Source: PALSA-693 sp963834725 (GTDB lineage Bacteria; Actinomycetota; Acidimicrobiia; Acidimicrobiales; Palsa-688). From it: a DNA stretch of 64,000 bases. Location: contig CAWICN010000001.1 in assembly GCA_963834725.1 (NCBI GenBank), positions 2,356,001 to 2,420,000 of the forward strand, written 5' to 3'. Numbering within the stretch: the stretch's first letter is position 1; each line of letters starts with the position of its first letter. The position numbers were made by a program, and so were the translations under genes. Of this stretch, positions 44,651 through 54,785 are shown piece after piece. Below the pieces are notes generated by a model. The model searched no databases and was not told where the DNA came from. It saw nothing but the letters and a program-made list of their open reading frames with translations.

Positions 44651-44869
44651 TCAGTCGAGGCACAACTCGTTGCCTCGAGGATCAGCCATAACCACCCGGT
44701 AGCCACCGTGCGCCGTCACCTCCCACGGCACTCCCAAGAGGGATGGCGGTGCATGATGCAGGCCCTCCGCCAACGGACCCCGATCCTGCCCTGGCAATAT
44801 CACCACGTCCCCAGCCTTACAGACGACAAGATTGGCAACCATCGGTGGCAGCGGAGAGGGACGGACCAA
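44651..44869 (-). pseudogene. VOC/glyoxalase C-terminal fragment
   Basis: The end of the 72-codon frame, GYRVVMADPRGNELCLD, is the typical last strand of small actinobacterial VOC proteins (DPEGNEFCxx). The rest is too short and diverged for a VOC module. Its stop lies just before the start of the winged-helix gene. Confidence 0.5.
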
Positions 44870-44947
44870 GCGATTAAATCCCCATTCAGCTCGCGGCGAC
44901 CGCTTCCCGGCAGCTGAAGGGACCGGCGGCTCTCGTTGGGATCCGGG

Positions 44948-45886
44948 TTAGGTTTTCAGGGCCAGAACGGTCTGGGACAGGAGCCGGTCGATCCGGACCA
45001 GCTGTGATCGGTTGACCGGGGCGACCACTTCGGCCAAGCCAATCAGGAGGCGTAGACGGTACAGCAAGGCGGTCTCGGGTTCGGTCGTTTCGCTCACCGC
45101 CGCGCAGGAGCCGGCGAAGGCCTCTGCGGTGTCTGGGGAGTGGTACCACCACCAGGCGAGATCGATCGCCGGATCGGCCCAGGCGGCGGCGTCGAAGTCG
45201 ACGAGGGCAGCGATTCTATTGTGCCCAGGGTCGATGATGGTGTTGGCTGGGCTGGCGTCGCCATGAATGAAGCGGCTGCGAACGGCGGGGCGGCGGTTGG
45301 AGAGTATTTCGGAAGCGGTTTCCAGGTCCACCTGGTTCAGACCGAGGCTGTCCGCGCCGAGCTGCAGGATTCGAGTCGCCCTGTCGACGGTGACGTCGAA
45401 GTATCCTTCCTCCGGCCAGCCGGATGCTGAGCCATCAGGCTGGATCGCCCCCAATCCCCGCCCGCGGCGGGCATGTAGAAGACCGTAGGTTGCGCCCGCC
45501 TTCTCGGCCAGCAGCGGCGGGATCGTCGAGCCCGAGGGGTCAGCCCCGAGGGCGATGCCAGGTCCAATTGGCTGGCCGGGCACGTAGCGATAGACGATCC
45601 CCTCCTGGGAAGTGGCCACGATCTGGGCGACGGGGACCCCGCACTCCTGCGCGAGACGATGCGCCGCCACCTGACCGCCGACGGTTGGCAGCCAAGGCGA
45701 TCCAGGCGCCCTCGGGCGGCGCACCACCAGCCGCTCCCCGCCCGCGATCTCGACTACCACAGAGTCGTTGAGGTCGCCACCAACCAGCGGTCCGATGACA
45801 GTGACTTCGCCCCCGGTAAGCAGCTGGGCGATCAACGCCACGATCTCCGGCGGCGGTCGCCAACCCGGCCTGTCCTCAAGAACCAC
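44948..45886 (-). CDS. Aminoglycoside-phosphotransferase-family kinase
   Basis: About 312 residues. The kinase-like core shows the catalytic loop FIHGDASPANTIID and the metal-binding ALVDFDAAAWADPAIDLAW; the N-lobe has LVVRRPRAP. Members phosphorylate small molecules such as antibiotics, homoserine or choline. GTG 45886 is my choice of start; the frame continues 57 bases upstream to another start. It is a single gene without clear partners. Confidence 0.8.
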   Translation of the reverse strand: MVLEDRPGWRPPPEIVALIAQLLTGGEVTVIGPLVGGDLNDSVVVEIAGGERLVVRRPRAPGSPWLPTVGGQVAAHRLAQECGVPVAQIVATSQEGIVYRYVPGQPIGPGIALGADPSGSTIPPLLAEKAGATYGLLHARRGRGLGAIQPDGSASGWPEEGYFDVTVDRATRILQLGADSLGLNQVDLETASEILSNRRPAVRSRFIHGDASPANTIIDPGHNRIAALVDFDAAAWADPAIDLAWWWYHSPDTAEAFAGSCAAVSETTEPETALLYRLRLLIGLAEVVAPVNRSQLVRIDRLLSQTVLALKT

Positions 45887-46249
45887 CCCGCCACTATGGC
45901 AGGGGCCGATAAGGGACCCAACCGGGTAATGGACGATCCACATCAGCTTGGAATGGTCCCACTCCCGTACTTCACGATGGCGGCACGAAGATCCGCCTTG
46001 TCACGCTCGTTGCGGCCCCGCCACCTTTCGGCGGGGCGGGTGAGCCGGGCGCCAAACCTGGGCGCGTCCGGTGACGTTGGGAGCGCTTGGGGGTCAAAAA
46101 TTGCCAAATGCGCTCCCAAGGTTCAAAGTGCACCCAACGGGCCAAGGCCGGCAACACCCTTCGCCACCCTTCCGGGACCCACGGACCGACGGCGACCTAC
46201 CGGAGACCGAGGCTCGGCTGCGGTCCCCGGTGCATCCCGGCGGGGGTTG
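45887..46249. other. Gene-free stretch
   Basis: About 360 bases between the phosphotransferase start and the end of the secreted beta-propeller gene. Only weak frames with low-complexity composition are seen. It presumably carries the phosphotransferase promoter. Confidence 0.45.
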
Positions 46250-47329
46250 TCAGGCCCCTCCGCCGTTGGACTGGGGGATCCCTGGCGCCAGCGCCCGGAA
46301 CCGGTAGATGTAGCCGCCGTTGCCGCCGCCCACGGTGAGGTAGCCGTCGGTAGTGCCGGGCTTGATCGCCAGGTTGGTCGTCAGAGTCTCGGGCTGGGGC
46401 AGGTTCTGGGGCACGACGATCGTCGCCACCAGATCGCCGCTCGGGTTCCAGACCAGCAGCTTCCCGGCCCCGACGACGCACTGGTACACGTTGCCGGCCG
46501 AGTCGATGGAGTTGGAGTCGAACCCGTTGAGGCCGATGTTGGCGGTCATGCCCACGCTGCCGCCGACGATGCTCGTGCCGTCGGCCGAAAGGGTGAAGTG
46601 GTCCTCGCGCCCGAGGGTCAGTTCGCTCACCCACAGTCCGGAGAAGTCAGGGGTGAACGAGATGCCGTTGGGGGCAGACAGCCCGCCCTGTAGCACGATC
46701 GGCTTCTGCCCGTTGGCGTCGAGACGGACCAGGCGGCCGATCAGGTTCCACGGCGATCCCTGGTAGTCGGTGATGTACATGTCGCCGGCCTTGTTGAAGG
46801 CAATGTCGTCCGGCACCATCGTCCGCCCCTTGATTGGCCCCGAGAAGACCGTGTGGAAGCCGGTGCCGTCCGGGTTGAGCTCGTCGATCTTGCCGTTGGC
46901 GAAGTCGGTGACGTAGATGTTCCCATTGAGCGGGCTGAACTGCAAGGACGACAGGCCGCTGGTGCGGTCGGTATAGACGGGGGTCGTCTTCTTGGTCCTC
47001 AGGTCGAGCTGCAGGATCTTGGGCTGGCCCGCCGGAGCGGTGAGGTTGACGAAGTACAGGTTGCCGTTGGGTCCGAAGGCCGGACCTTCGAGCAGGGTCA
47101 CGGCACCGAACACGGACGGCGGGTCGAGCGGGGCCACTTTCGCGACGGGCGAGGCGACGATCACCCGGGGCCGGGTCGCCCCTCCGCCTGGGCCCGGTTG
47201 CCCGGCGGTCGATGCTGCCGCGGTCGGCGCCGGTGTAGCCGTGGCGGCGGTGGCCACGGCGGCACCACCGACGCCGAGGGCCACAACGAACGCGGCGGCG
47301 AGCACGATCGGTTTCCTTGTTTTGAGCAT
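46250..47329 (-). CDS. Secreted SMP-30/NHL-like beta-propeller protein
   Basis: 359 residues. A signal peptide (VLAAAFVVALGVGGAAVATA) is followed by an Ala/Pro/Gly linker and a six-bladed propeller-like domain with repeats such as GPAFGPNGNLYFVN, SPLNGNIYVTDFANGKIDEL and DSAGNVYQCVVGAGKLLVWN. Related proteins are lactonases or binding proteins; function here is unknown. GGGGAGG stands about 5 bases before the ATG. Confidence 0.8.
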   Translation of the reverse strand: MLKTRKPIVLAAAFVVALGVGGAAVATAATATPAPTAAASTAGQPGPGGGATRPRVIVASPVAKVAPLDPPSVFGAVTLLEGPAFGPNGNLYFVNLTAPAGQPKILQLDLRTKKTTPVYTDRTSGLSSLQFSPLNGNIYVTDFANGKIDELNPDGTGFHTVFSGPIKGRTMVPDDIAFNKAGDMYITDYQGSPWNLIGRLVRLDANGQKPIVLQGGLSAPNGISFTPDFSGLWVSELTLGREDHFTLSADGTSIVGGSVGMTANIGLNGFDSNSIDSAGNVYQCVVGAGKLLVWNPSGDLVATIVVPQNLPQPETLTTNLAIKPGTTDGYLTVGGGNGGYIYRFRALAPGIPQSNGGGA

Positions 47330-47476
47330 CGTTCCCTCCCCACGCAGAGGCTCTCGTCCCTCGAGCGCCAGCCGCCACCGTATCGGGAGCCGATCGGCAC
47401 CTCAACCGCTGCGGCAGTGCCGGGTCGCCGGGTCCTCCTGTACGAAGGTTTGAAGGGCTCGGGCCAGCCTGGGAAC

Positions 47477-47692
47477 ATGGGGCGCATGGCCGATTTCGGT
47501 GGCAGGGGTGAGTTCACTACCTGGGACGGTGAGCCAGTCAGCCACGAGCGTCCGTATGGGGCGACTGTTGTGGTCGCCAGCCGGGCCCCACAGGGGTGGC
47601 GGTACCTGCTGTTGCACCGCGCCCGCCACGGCGGACCTTCCCGTGAGGGTGATTGGGCCAAGGCGAACAACCGGCTGCGCCCGCCGACTAGC
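47477..47692 (+). pseudogene. Truncated Nudix hydrolase
   Basis: About 70 codons encode the N-terminal strands of an actinobacterial Nudix protein (HERPYGATVVVASRAPQGWRY, LLLHRARHGG). The catalytic Nudix box is absent, and the sequence runs into the end of the convergent SnoaL-like gene. Confidence 0.55.
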
Positions 47693-47728
47693 AGGAAAGT
47701 GTCAGGCGCCCGGGTTCAACCCCGTGGA

Positions 47729-48142
47729 TCAGCCGGCCGGAGCGTCGACGGCGATCGACCGCTCGGTAAAGCGCCACTCCCTGTCGACCCTTCTCAGGCG
47801 GTCGTGGTAGATGCCTGTTGCCCCGCGAAGAGGTCCGCCGACCGTGAGGACAAGCAGGTAGCAGGTCATCGTGGCTGTGTCCCCGTCACCCTCGATCACC
47901 GTATTGGCGTTCCAATGGCGGGCCCGGCCCTTGGTGAGGCTGCGGTGGGTCTCGGCGTAGGCGCGCAGGGCCTCCGTGCCCTGATACCGTCCGCCCAGCG
48001 GACTTCCGTCCGGCACCCCCGTGCACTCGAACACCCCGTCGGGCGTGAAGCACGCCGCCCAGCCGTCGGCGTCACCCAGATCGATCGCCAGGTTGTAGCG
48101 GCCCAGGAGCTGCCGGATCTGCTCGCAATCGTTCGCGTCCAC
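47729..48142 (-). CDS. SnoaL-like / NTF2-fold protein
   Basis: 137 residues, the usual length. The pattern EQIRQLLGRYNLAID, GWAACFTPDGVFEC, HWNANTVIEGDGDTATMTCYL and IYHDRLRRVDREWRFTER is that of SnoaL_4-type proteins, which include cyclases, isomerases and hydratases. A His and a Tyr/Asp pair line the pocket, but the reaction is unknown. The ATG lies at 48142. Confidence 0.85.
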   Translation of the reverse strand: MDANDCEQIRQLLGRYNLAIDLGDADGWAACFTPDGVFECTGVPDGSPLGGRYQGTEALRAYAETHRSLTKGRARHWNANTVIEGDGDTATMTCYLLVLTVGGPLRGATGIYHDRLRRVDREWRFTERSIAVDAPAG

Positions 48143-48211
48143 GAGGCTCAGATTGCCACAGCCGGGGACCCGGATCGCAGATTGGTCAGGGACGGCGAGA
48201 ATGGCTGCCGT

Positions 48212-48499
48212 TCATCTCTCGATGCGGGCGCCTGCACCGCCGGCGAGCCTGGAGTATCTCAGCGAGGGATGCCACAAACGTGTACCGGGCGTGGTCATGG
48301 CCAGCGCGCCATGCGCGGCGCCGTACTCGACGGCCGTTAGCAGTCCCGCGTCCTGGAGGAGACCGTAGATAAGGCCCGAGGCGAAGGAGTCACCGCTCCC
48401 GATTCGATCCAGGATTTCCAGCCCGGGTCGGTAGGTGGCGTGCACGAAGCCGTCATCGGCGGACCATGCGAGATCACCCCAATCGTTGATGGTGGTCAC
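48212..48499 (-). pseudogene. PfkB-family sugar kinase C-terminal fragment (KdgK-like)
   Basis: The 95 codons contain the C-terminal PfkB signature (DRIGSGDSFASGLIYGLL, catalytic Asp in GDSF) and EYGAAHGALAMTTPGT, as in 2-keto-3-deoxygluconate kinases. The first two thirds, including the sugar-binding half, are missing; a TGA is just upstream in frame. Confidence 0.75.
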
Positions 48500-48650
48500 T
48501 GGGCCAATGCCTGCAGAACTGTCATGGGAGCCGGCCCACTTGGCTGCCCAAAGGGACAGGTGGACGCTTCCCAGCCGAACGAGCCGAACGAGCCGCCGAA
48601 CTCATCGTCTCGAGCCTGGCCGAACGGGCTGTCGGCGAACCCGGGGCCGC

Positions 48651-50490
48651 CTACGGCTCGGCCCGACCTCCGAGGTGAGCAGCCAGGAACGCCTCTGCCG
48701 CGGCGTAGAAGCGAAGCCGATTTTCGGGCTTGGCGAATCCGTGGCCCTCATCGGGAAAGAGCATGTACTGGTAATCGATTCCGTTGGCTTTGAGGGCCTC
48801 GACGATCTGTTCGGATTCGGCCTGCTTCACGCGGGGGTCGTTAGCACCCTGGGCGATGAGCAGGGGTATCCCCACATCGGCCAGCGCACGCCAGGGGCGA
48901 ACGGGACCACAGGAACTCCTGGTCCTTCTCCGGGTTGCCCACCCTGGTGTGGAGCTGGGCGATCATGGGCGCCCAGTACGGGGGGATCGACTCGATCAAC
49001 GTCTTCAGGTTGGACGGGCCGACAATATCGACCGCCGCCCGGAATACCTCGGGAGTGAAGGTGGCGCCGACCAGGGCGGCATAGCCGCCGTAGGACCCGC
49101 CGAAGATGGCCACCCGCGCCGGGTCCACCCATCCCTGGGCCACGACCCAGGCCAGGGCGTCGAGCAGATCCTCGTGCATCTTGGCCCCCCACTGGCGGTC
49201 CCCGGCATTGACAAAGTCCTTGCCATAGCCGGTGGAACCACGGAAGTTGACCTGGATGCAGACATAGCCTCGATTGGCGAACCATTGGGGCTCGGGGTTG
49301 AATCCCCAGGAGTCCCTGGCCCACGGGCCCCCATGCACGTCCAGCACCGCTGGAAGACCCGACCTTGGCTCACCGACAGGAAACGTCAGGTACCCGTGCA
49401 GCTCGAGACCGTCGCGTGCGGCCATGGCGAAGGGCTCCATCCGGGCGAGCTCATAGTCCGAGAGCGCCGGCTGGTGGTGGAAGAGGAAGGTGGGCTGGCG
49501 ATCGACCCGGTCCCACACGTAATACGCGACGGGACCGTCATCGACGGTGTAGGCGACAAGCCAGGTGCGATCGGCGTCGTCCCGGTCGAGGACGCTCAGC
49601 TCACCGCGCTGCACGGTGGAAAGCTGGTCGACGTCTTCGGCGACGGCCGGGTCGATGACGACCATCTCCGCCCGGTCCTTCAGGAACGTCACGAGCTGCA
49701 CGGTGCGCGTCTCGGGCTCGAGCGTGACACCGGCGACGTCGTATACAGGGTCGGCGGCGACCACGTCCTCGCCCCCGCTGTCCAGGTCGACCCACATCAA
49801 GCGGCTTGCGTTAGCACCGACCGAGCTCAAGATCAGCAGGCGGCCGCCGGGCCGGTCGAAGGCAACGGGGCCGGTGGTGAGGGCGTCCTCCGGGCCGAGG
49901 TCGAGCAGGACCCGCCACGGGCCATCGGCTTTGTCGCGGACCAGCAGCTGCATGCCGCCGTCGGGCTTGGGGGCCATCGACCCGCGCACCTGGAACTCGG
50001 CGTCGGCCACCCACTCGGCGACGCCCGGGTTCTCGGCCGTCTTGGTGAGCTCACCGGTCGGCAGGTGCACCCGGTACACGTCGTGCCACTCGGCCCGGTC
50101 CTTGTTGAGGCCGATCAGCACCTCGTCGGGATGGTGGCGGTCGACGTCGATCATCTGCACCTGGACCCCTTCGAACGGCGTGAGGTCCCGGGTCTTCCCC
50201 TCCGTGAGATCGACGGCGTACAGCCGCCAGTTCTCGTCGCCGCCCCGATCCTGGAGGTAGAGCAGGTGCCGCCCGTCGTGAGCCCAGAAGAACACCCTGA
50301 TGCCGCGATCGCGGTCGTCGGTGACCACGATGGCCTCCTCCAGACGTCCCACCGGGGCGACCCATACGTTCAACACGCCGCCATCGGGGGCGATCCAAGC
50401 CAGGCGGCGGCCGTCCGGAGCGATACGCGGGCTGATCCGCTCGGGGTTGCCGAACAGCACCTGCCGGGGAATGATCGGAGCAGTGGTCAC
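48651..50490 (-). CDS. S9-family prolyl oligopeptidase-like peptidase, frameshifted
   Basis: About 612 residues once the frame is repaired. An N-terminal beta-propeller (RISPRIAPDGRRLAWIAPDG, repeated blades) is followed by a hydrolase domain with nucleophile Ser in GGSYGG, Asp in AQGANDPRVK and His in DEGHGF. Up to EFLWSRSPL (about 48900) the protein is in one frame; the rest (DVGIPLLIAQGANDP onward) is in another. Without repair it loses Asp and His and cannot work. The short shift may be a sequencing error. Confidence 0.75.
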
Positions 50491-50523
50491 GGGTGCACGT
50501 TAGGGCATCCCGGCAGGACGGAG

Positions 50524-50961
50524 TCAGAGGCTCAAAGGCTCGAAATCAGCGACCCGTTGGGGATCCTGGTGCCAGATGTCGGACCCGTCTACGTATACCT
50601 CGACCCCATTACCGTCAGGGTCGGCGAAGTAGACGCTCTTGGTGACGGTGTGATCGGCGATCATCTGGACCGTCACACCGTTGGATTCCAAATGTGCCTT
50701 AGCTTCCCTCAGGTCTTCGATGGATTCGCCGACGCGGAAGGCGACGTGGAACAAACCCGGGGCGTTTGAGGGCGAGTTCGGGCCGTCATCACCTACAGCC
50801 AGAATGGCGAAGTCATGATGATTGCCGAGAGAAAAGAAGGTCATCAGAGGATTGTCCCGGCGAGCCACGATCGGCAAGCCCAGCACCCCGCTGTAAAACT
50901 GCTCGGCGCGATCAAGGTCACGCACCTTGATCACAACGTGGCCAAGCTGCTGGATCCTCAT
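50524..50961 (-). CDS. VOC-family dioxygenase-like protein
   Basis: 145 residues, a single VOC unit. LGHVVIKVRDLDRAEQFYSGVLGL gives the first metal His; LFHVAFRV the second; SVYFADPDGNGVEVYVD the Glu. This ligand set is typical of extradiol-dioxygenase- or glyoxalase-like enzymes. AAGGGGG precedes ATG 50961, so longer starts are rejected. It is divergent from the AcoR-like activator and may be under its control. Confidence 0.85.
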   Translation of the reverse strand: MRIQQLGHVVIKVRDLDRAEQFYSGVLGLPIVARRDNPLMTFFSLGNHHDFAILAVGDDGPNSPSNAPGLFHVAFRVGESIEDLREAKAHLESNGVTVQMIADHTVTKSVYFADPDGNGVEVYVDGSDIWHQDPQRVADFEPLSL

Positions 50962-51080
50962 GCAAATACCCCCTTGTGCGGAGCCGGTCGACAGAGCTTC
51001 CGGCATCAACAACAATACACCCTGAGGTTGAGCGCCTGCCGACGCGGGATCGCCGCGCACCGGGAGCAGGGAGGTGAAAA

Positions 51081-52835
51081 GTGCGGCATGTGTCTCCGAT
51101 CGCAGTCGACCGGGATCGGTTCTTCGAGGACGCGTTCGCTCCCGCCCGGGTCCGCCAGGAGATCGCCGCGTCGTGGAAGCGGTCGGCTTCGAGCGGGGTG
51201 CCAGCGGATCGGTTCCCAGATGTTCGGGTCGGCGAGATTGGCGATCGGGCCCGCCGGCTGCTCCAGGCGGCCAACCCGGTGCTTGACCGCTTGGCCGGCG
51301 AATTGGAAGGGACGGTCACGACCATCATCATCAGCGACTCGCACGCCCGTATCCTGGCTCGCCGGGACGGCGACCGAGGCTTGCGGACATCGTTGGACAG
51401 GGTGCTTGCCGTACCCGGGGCGTGCTACGGGGAGGAGGTGGTTGGCACCAACGGCCTCGGCACGGCGGTCGAGCGGCGCCGCCCGACCGTCGTAGCTGGA
51501 TCCGAGCATTACCATGAGATGTTTGCGCCGTTTACCTGCGTCGGCGCACCGCTCATCCAGCCGCTGACCCATCGGTTCGAGGGTGTCCTCGATCTCACCT
51601 GCCGGTACGAGGACACGAATCGGCTGATGCTCCCCATGGTGTTGGAAGCGGCCCACGAGATCACCCGTCGCCTCTATGACGCGACCTCGAGGGTCGAACG
51701 TTTGTTACTGGAACGGTTCCTGGTCGAGGCACGGCGGTCGAGCGGACCGGTCATCGCGCTCAGCCAGGACGTCATCATCACCAACCCAGCGGCAGGGCGC
51801 CTTCTCGGACCGACGGACCACGCACTCCTGTGGGAGTCGGCCGCCCGCGCCCTTCGAAACGGGATGTCGGCAGAGGAGGTCGTCCTCGACTCGGGAGTCG
51901 TCGCGCTCGTCAGGGTGTGCCCCGTCAGTGAGGGCGGCGACGTGCTCGGATCCCTCATCGAGCTGGACCTTCCCCCCGCCCGGGCCAGACGCCGACACGG
52001 CCGATCCGGGCTGCCCGACCTCGCGGGCGGCACGCCCGAGTGGCACACGGTCTGTGCAGGCGTGCACGGGCAGGTGGGCAAGACCGTCGGGGTCACGCTG
52101 ATCGGCTCCCCGGGTTCCGGGAAGCTCGCTGTGGCCGAGGCGCTTCACAGGCTGCGCCGCCTCCACGGCGAGCCAGTGGTTATCGACGCTGCGCTCCTGC
52201 CGGCTGAGGGTGCTCCAGACTGGCTGGCTCGGGCCCGGTCGGCGCTGGCAACGCCCGGCACGCTGGTCCTCAGGCATGCCGACCTCATTCCCGCGGACGT
52301 GGCACGCGCTCTCGCCGTCCTCGTCGAGGAAGGGCACAAGGAATGCCGGCGGGTGGTGACCGCCGGTCAAGGCTGGATCGACCAGACGCCACGGGCCATG
52401 GTCGACCGGTTCCCGGCCCGGATCGTCATTCCTCCACTCCGGGCCCGGGTGGCAGATATCCCGTCCCTGCTGGAGGCTTTGTCGGCCCGCCACGGCGCGA
52501 ATGGCGTGCGCTGGACACCGGCCGCGATCCAGGCTCTCAGCCGCTATGGGTGGCCCGGGAACGTCCGCGAGCTCGAGTCGCTCGTCTGCCAGGTCGTCGG
52601 GGGTGGGCGGGCCGGTGATATCGGATTGCAGGACCTGCCCCCGGAATACAAGGCCGCCCTCGGGCACCGGCCGCTCGGGAAGCTCGAACAGATCGAGTGC
52701 GACGCCATCGTCTCCGCGCTCGACGCGGCTGGTGGGAACAAGATCGGCGCTGCGGCCGCCCTCGGGATCTCGCGCTCGACCCTGTACCGGAAGCTGGCCG
52801 CGTACGGGATCGAGCTCGAGAGGAACGCGTTCTGA
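51081..52835 (+). CDS. AcoR-like GAF/AAA/Fis activator lacking a visible GAFTGA motif
   Basis: 584 residues. Order: N-terminal helical sensor region (RVRQEIAASWKRS), GAF domain (about 75-205, GACYGEEVVGTNGLGTAV), a reduced AAA domain with Walker A-like GSPGSGKLA near 340 and RYGWPGNVRELESLV near 485, and a C-terminal Fis-type helix-turn-helix (AAAALGISRSTLYRKL). I do not see the sigma-54 contact loop GAFTGA, as in actinobacterial relatives. GTG 51081 follows GGGAGG. It probably activates the adjoining catabolic genes. Confidence 0.85.
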   Translation: MRHVSPIAVDRDRFFEDAFAPARVRQEIAASWKRSASSGVPADRFPDVRVGEIGDRARRLLQAANPVLDRLAGELEGTVTTIIISDSHARILARRDGDRGLRTSLDRVLAVPGACYGEEVVGTNGLGTAVERRRPTVVAGSEHYHEMFAPFTCVGAPLIQPLTHRFEGVLDLTCRYEDTNRLMLPMVLEAAHEITRRLYDATSRVERLLLERFLVEARRSSGPVIALSQDVIITNPAAGRLLGPTDHALLWESAARALRNGMSAEEVVLDSGVVALVRVCPVSEGGDVLGSLIELDLPPARARRRHGRSGLPDLAGGTPEWHTVCAGVHGQVGKTVGVTLIGSPGSGKLAVAEALHRLRRLHGEPVVIDAALLPAEGAPDWLARARSALATPGTLVLRHADLIPADVARALAVLVEEGHKECRRVVTAGQGWIDQTPRAMVDRFPARIVIPPLRARVADIPSLLEALSARHGANGVRWTPAAIQALSRYGWPGNVRELESLVCQVVGGGRAGDIGLQDLPPEYKAALGHRPLGKLEQIECDAIVSALDAAGGNKIGAAAALGISRSTLYRKLAAYGIELERNAF

Positions 52836-53227
52836 TGTTCGTCGACTATCGATGCGACCGCTGCGGTGGGGTCATGGAGCAGCGCCTGCCCTCCCCGCCC
52901 CCGCCGACGCTGGCCTGTGTGGCATGCGGGGGCTCGGCGCGCCGGCTCTTCAGCGCGCCTGCCATCGCACGCGGTGGGCCGTCCACCGGCCCCGCTCCGC
53001 CCTCTCCACCGTCGCCCGCCTGCCTGAGGCACCGTGACATCCCCGCCCTTTGCCATCTTGATCCGTCGGTCGCGCCCGCCTGGATCGCTCGGGCGAGGGG
53101 CGATCAACGCGCCCTCGAACACGAGCTCGCCCGCCAGGAGCGGCTCGAATCCAGCCGAGACGACCAGCCCACCACGAGGCCATCCCCGGTCATGCGCACA
53201 CACACGCACCACCCCGCTGCTTCGTAA
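52835..53227 (+). CDS. FmdB-like zinc-ribbon protein
   Basis: 130 residues. The zinc ribbon is formed by CDRCGG and CVACGG within the first 35 residues; the rest is Pro-rich and helical. Its ATG overlaps the activator's stop (TGATG), so translation is coupled. Such small proteins often accompany monooxygenase, amidase or decarboxylase genes. Function unknown. Confidence 0.7.
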   Translation: MFVDYRCDRCGGVMEQRLPSPPPPTLACVACGGSARRLFSAPAIARGGPSTGPAPPSPPSPACLRHRDIPALCHLDPSVAPAWIARARGDQRALEHELARQERLESSRDDQPTTRPSPVMRTHTHHPAAS

Positions 53228-53384
53228 CGCCGTTGGCCTGTCGCGTCCCAGATTGGGACAGCCGGATGGCGCCGGCTCGCTGAAGACTGCCTGGTGACGG
53301 CGTCGTGATCGCCGCCAGAGCCTCGGTCGAGCACCTGCGCGACCGGTTGGGAACCTGCAACGACAGCGAGGAGAGGATGGCGCC

Positions 53385-54785
53385 GTGATCGAGATTGGCA
53401 TCTTCCACAACGGGGCGGCGGACCTGCCGACCAAGGTGACCCCGGATGGGGTCGTCGTCAACGATGGGGATTTGGCCGCGACGCACGAGTCCGCGCAGCG
53501 GGGTCTCGTCAACCAGGTCCGACAGGGCATTCTCGCGGATCAGCTCGGCTTTGACTACTTCTTCATGACCGAACACCACTTCCAGCCGGAGGGCGCCGAG
53601 TTCAGCCCGAATCCGCTGCTCGCCGAAGCGGCCATCGCCGCTCGGACCAAGCGGATCCGCCTGGGCCAGACCGCGAACATCATCACGTGGTGGCATCCGG
53701 TGCGCTTCGCTGAGCAGGTGGCGATGCTGGACGTGATCTCGGGCGGACGCGTCGAGTGCGGCATCGGGCGCGGCTACCAGCCGCGAGAAAACGAGGTCTT
53801 CGGCTGGCCCTACGGGTCGACGATTCAGGACCAGGAGCGCAACCGCTCGTACTACGAAGAGGCCTACGACATCATCATGGCCGCGTGGACACAGCCGTCC
53901 ATGTCCCACCACGGGGAGTTCTACTCGATCCCGCCGAGCTACACGAAGTGGAACCACAAGCAGACGATCGCCTACTTCAACCAGCCCGGTGTGGGACGGA
54001 GCTTGGACGACGTGCTGAAGCTGGGTGCGCCCGACATGTACGCCGCGGGCAACCCGGTGCAGGCCACGACCACGACACTGCGGGAGATCGGGGTGTACCC
54101 CCAGCCGCTGCAGAAACCCCACCCCCAGATGTGGGAGCCGCTCACCTCCGAGCGCTCCATCCGATGGGCCGCCCAGCGGGGTATCAACGGGTACTTCATT
54201 GTCGAACCCAGCTCGCGGTTGCGCAAGAACATCGAGGTGTACTACGACGAGGCCGAGAAGCAGGGCTGGCCGGACCGGCTCGACCGGGGCCGATTCAAGT
54301 TCGGTTGGGACGCGGAGCGACGCCGTGGCGTGGTCACCTGCCGCTACATCCATGTGGTCGAAAAGGGTCTCGGGGACCTCGACCGGGCTGGGCGGGCCAT
54401 GGAACTGCAATGGGACTACTACGGCCCGTTCGGGTTCGCGGCCGTCCTCGCTGACGCCGACGAGCCGTTCTACGACCTGAGCACGAAGGTCAGCGCCGAT
54501 CTCCTCCGCCGCAAGGAGGTGGCGATCCATGGGTCCAAGCAGTACGTGATCGACGCCATCATGAAGATCAAAGAGGTCTGCGGTTACGACGACTTCATGT
54601 TCTGCGCCTGGTTCGAGCTGGGGGGCTTCAAAGGAGCGGAAGTCGAGGCGCAAATGCAGTACTTCGCGGAGGAGATCATGCCTGTGCTCCGGCAAGAGTG
54701 CGGCGGCTCTCCGGAGCTCCCGACATCGGCGTCCGACTTGGACGTGCCCCAGACGGCCGGTTCGAGGGTAGGGGCACGAGCATGA
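53385..54785 (+). CDS. LLM-class flavin-dependent oxidoreductase
   Basis: 466 residues, bacterial-luciferase-like TIM barrel. Diagnostic parts are MTEHHFQPEG, RIRLGQTANIITWWHPVRFAEQVAMLD (separate strands), ISGGRVECGIGRGYQPRE and a C-terminal FCAWFELGG. It oxidises or hydroxylates a substrate with FMN or F420. GTG 53385 is preceded by AGAGGA. The lactonase-like gene overlaps its end (ATGA), and the activator operon is upstream, suggesting one catabolic unit. Confidence 0.85.
   Translation: MIEIGIFHNGAADLPTKVTPDGVVVNDGDLAATHESAQRGLVNQVRQGILADQLGFDYFFMTEHHFQPEGAEFSPNPLLAEAAIAARTKRIRLGQTANIITWWHPVRFAEQVAMLDVISGGRVECGIGRGYQPRENEVFGWPYGSTIQDQERNRSYYEEAYDIIMAAWTQPSMSHHGEFYSIPPSYTKWNHKQTIAYFNQPGVGRSLDDVLKLGAPDMYAAGNPVQATTTTLREIGVYPQPLQKPHPQMWEPLTSERSIRWAAQRGINGYFIVEPSSRLRKNIEVYYDEAEKQGWPDRLDRGRFKFGWDAERRRGVVTCRYIHVVEKGLGDLDRAGRAMELQWDYYGPFGFAAVLADADEPFYDLSTKVSADLLRRKEVAIHGSKQYVIDAIMKIKEVCGYDDFMFCAWFELGGFKGAEVEAQMQYFAEEIMPVLRQECGGSPELPTSASDLDVPQTAGSRVGARA

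Noticed and set aside
46853..48340. 495-codon open frame on the + strand
   Set aside because: Mostly antisense of the secreted propeller and the SnoaL-like gene; only the short Nudix-like segment in the middle is meaningful.
48784..50769. 661-codon open frame on the + strand
   Set aside because: Antisense of the S9 peptidase gene; composition is typical of a high-GC shadow frame and it has no motif.
53190..54695. 501-codon open frame on the - strand
   Set aside because: Lies wholly opposite the LLM oxidoreductase, whose motifs are convincing; no ribosome site or domain.
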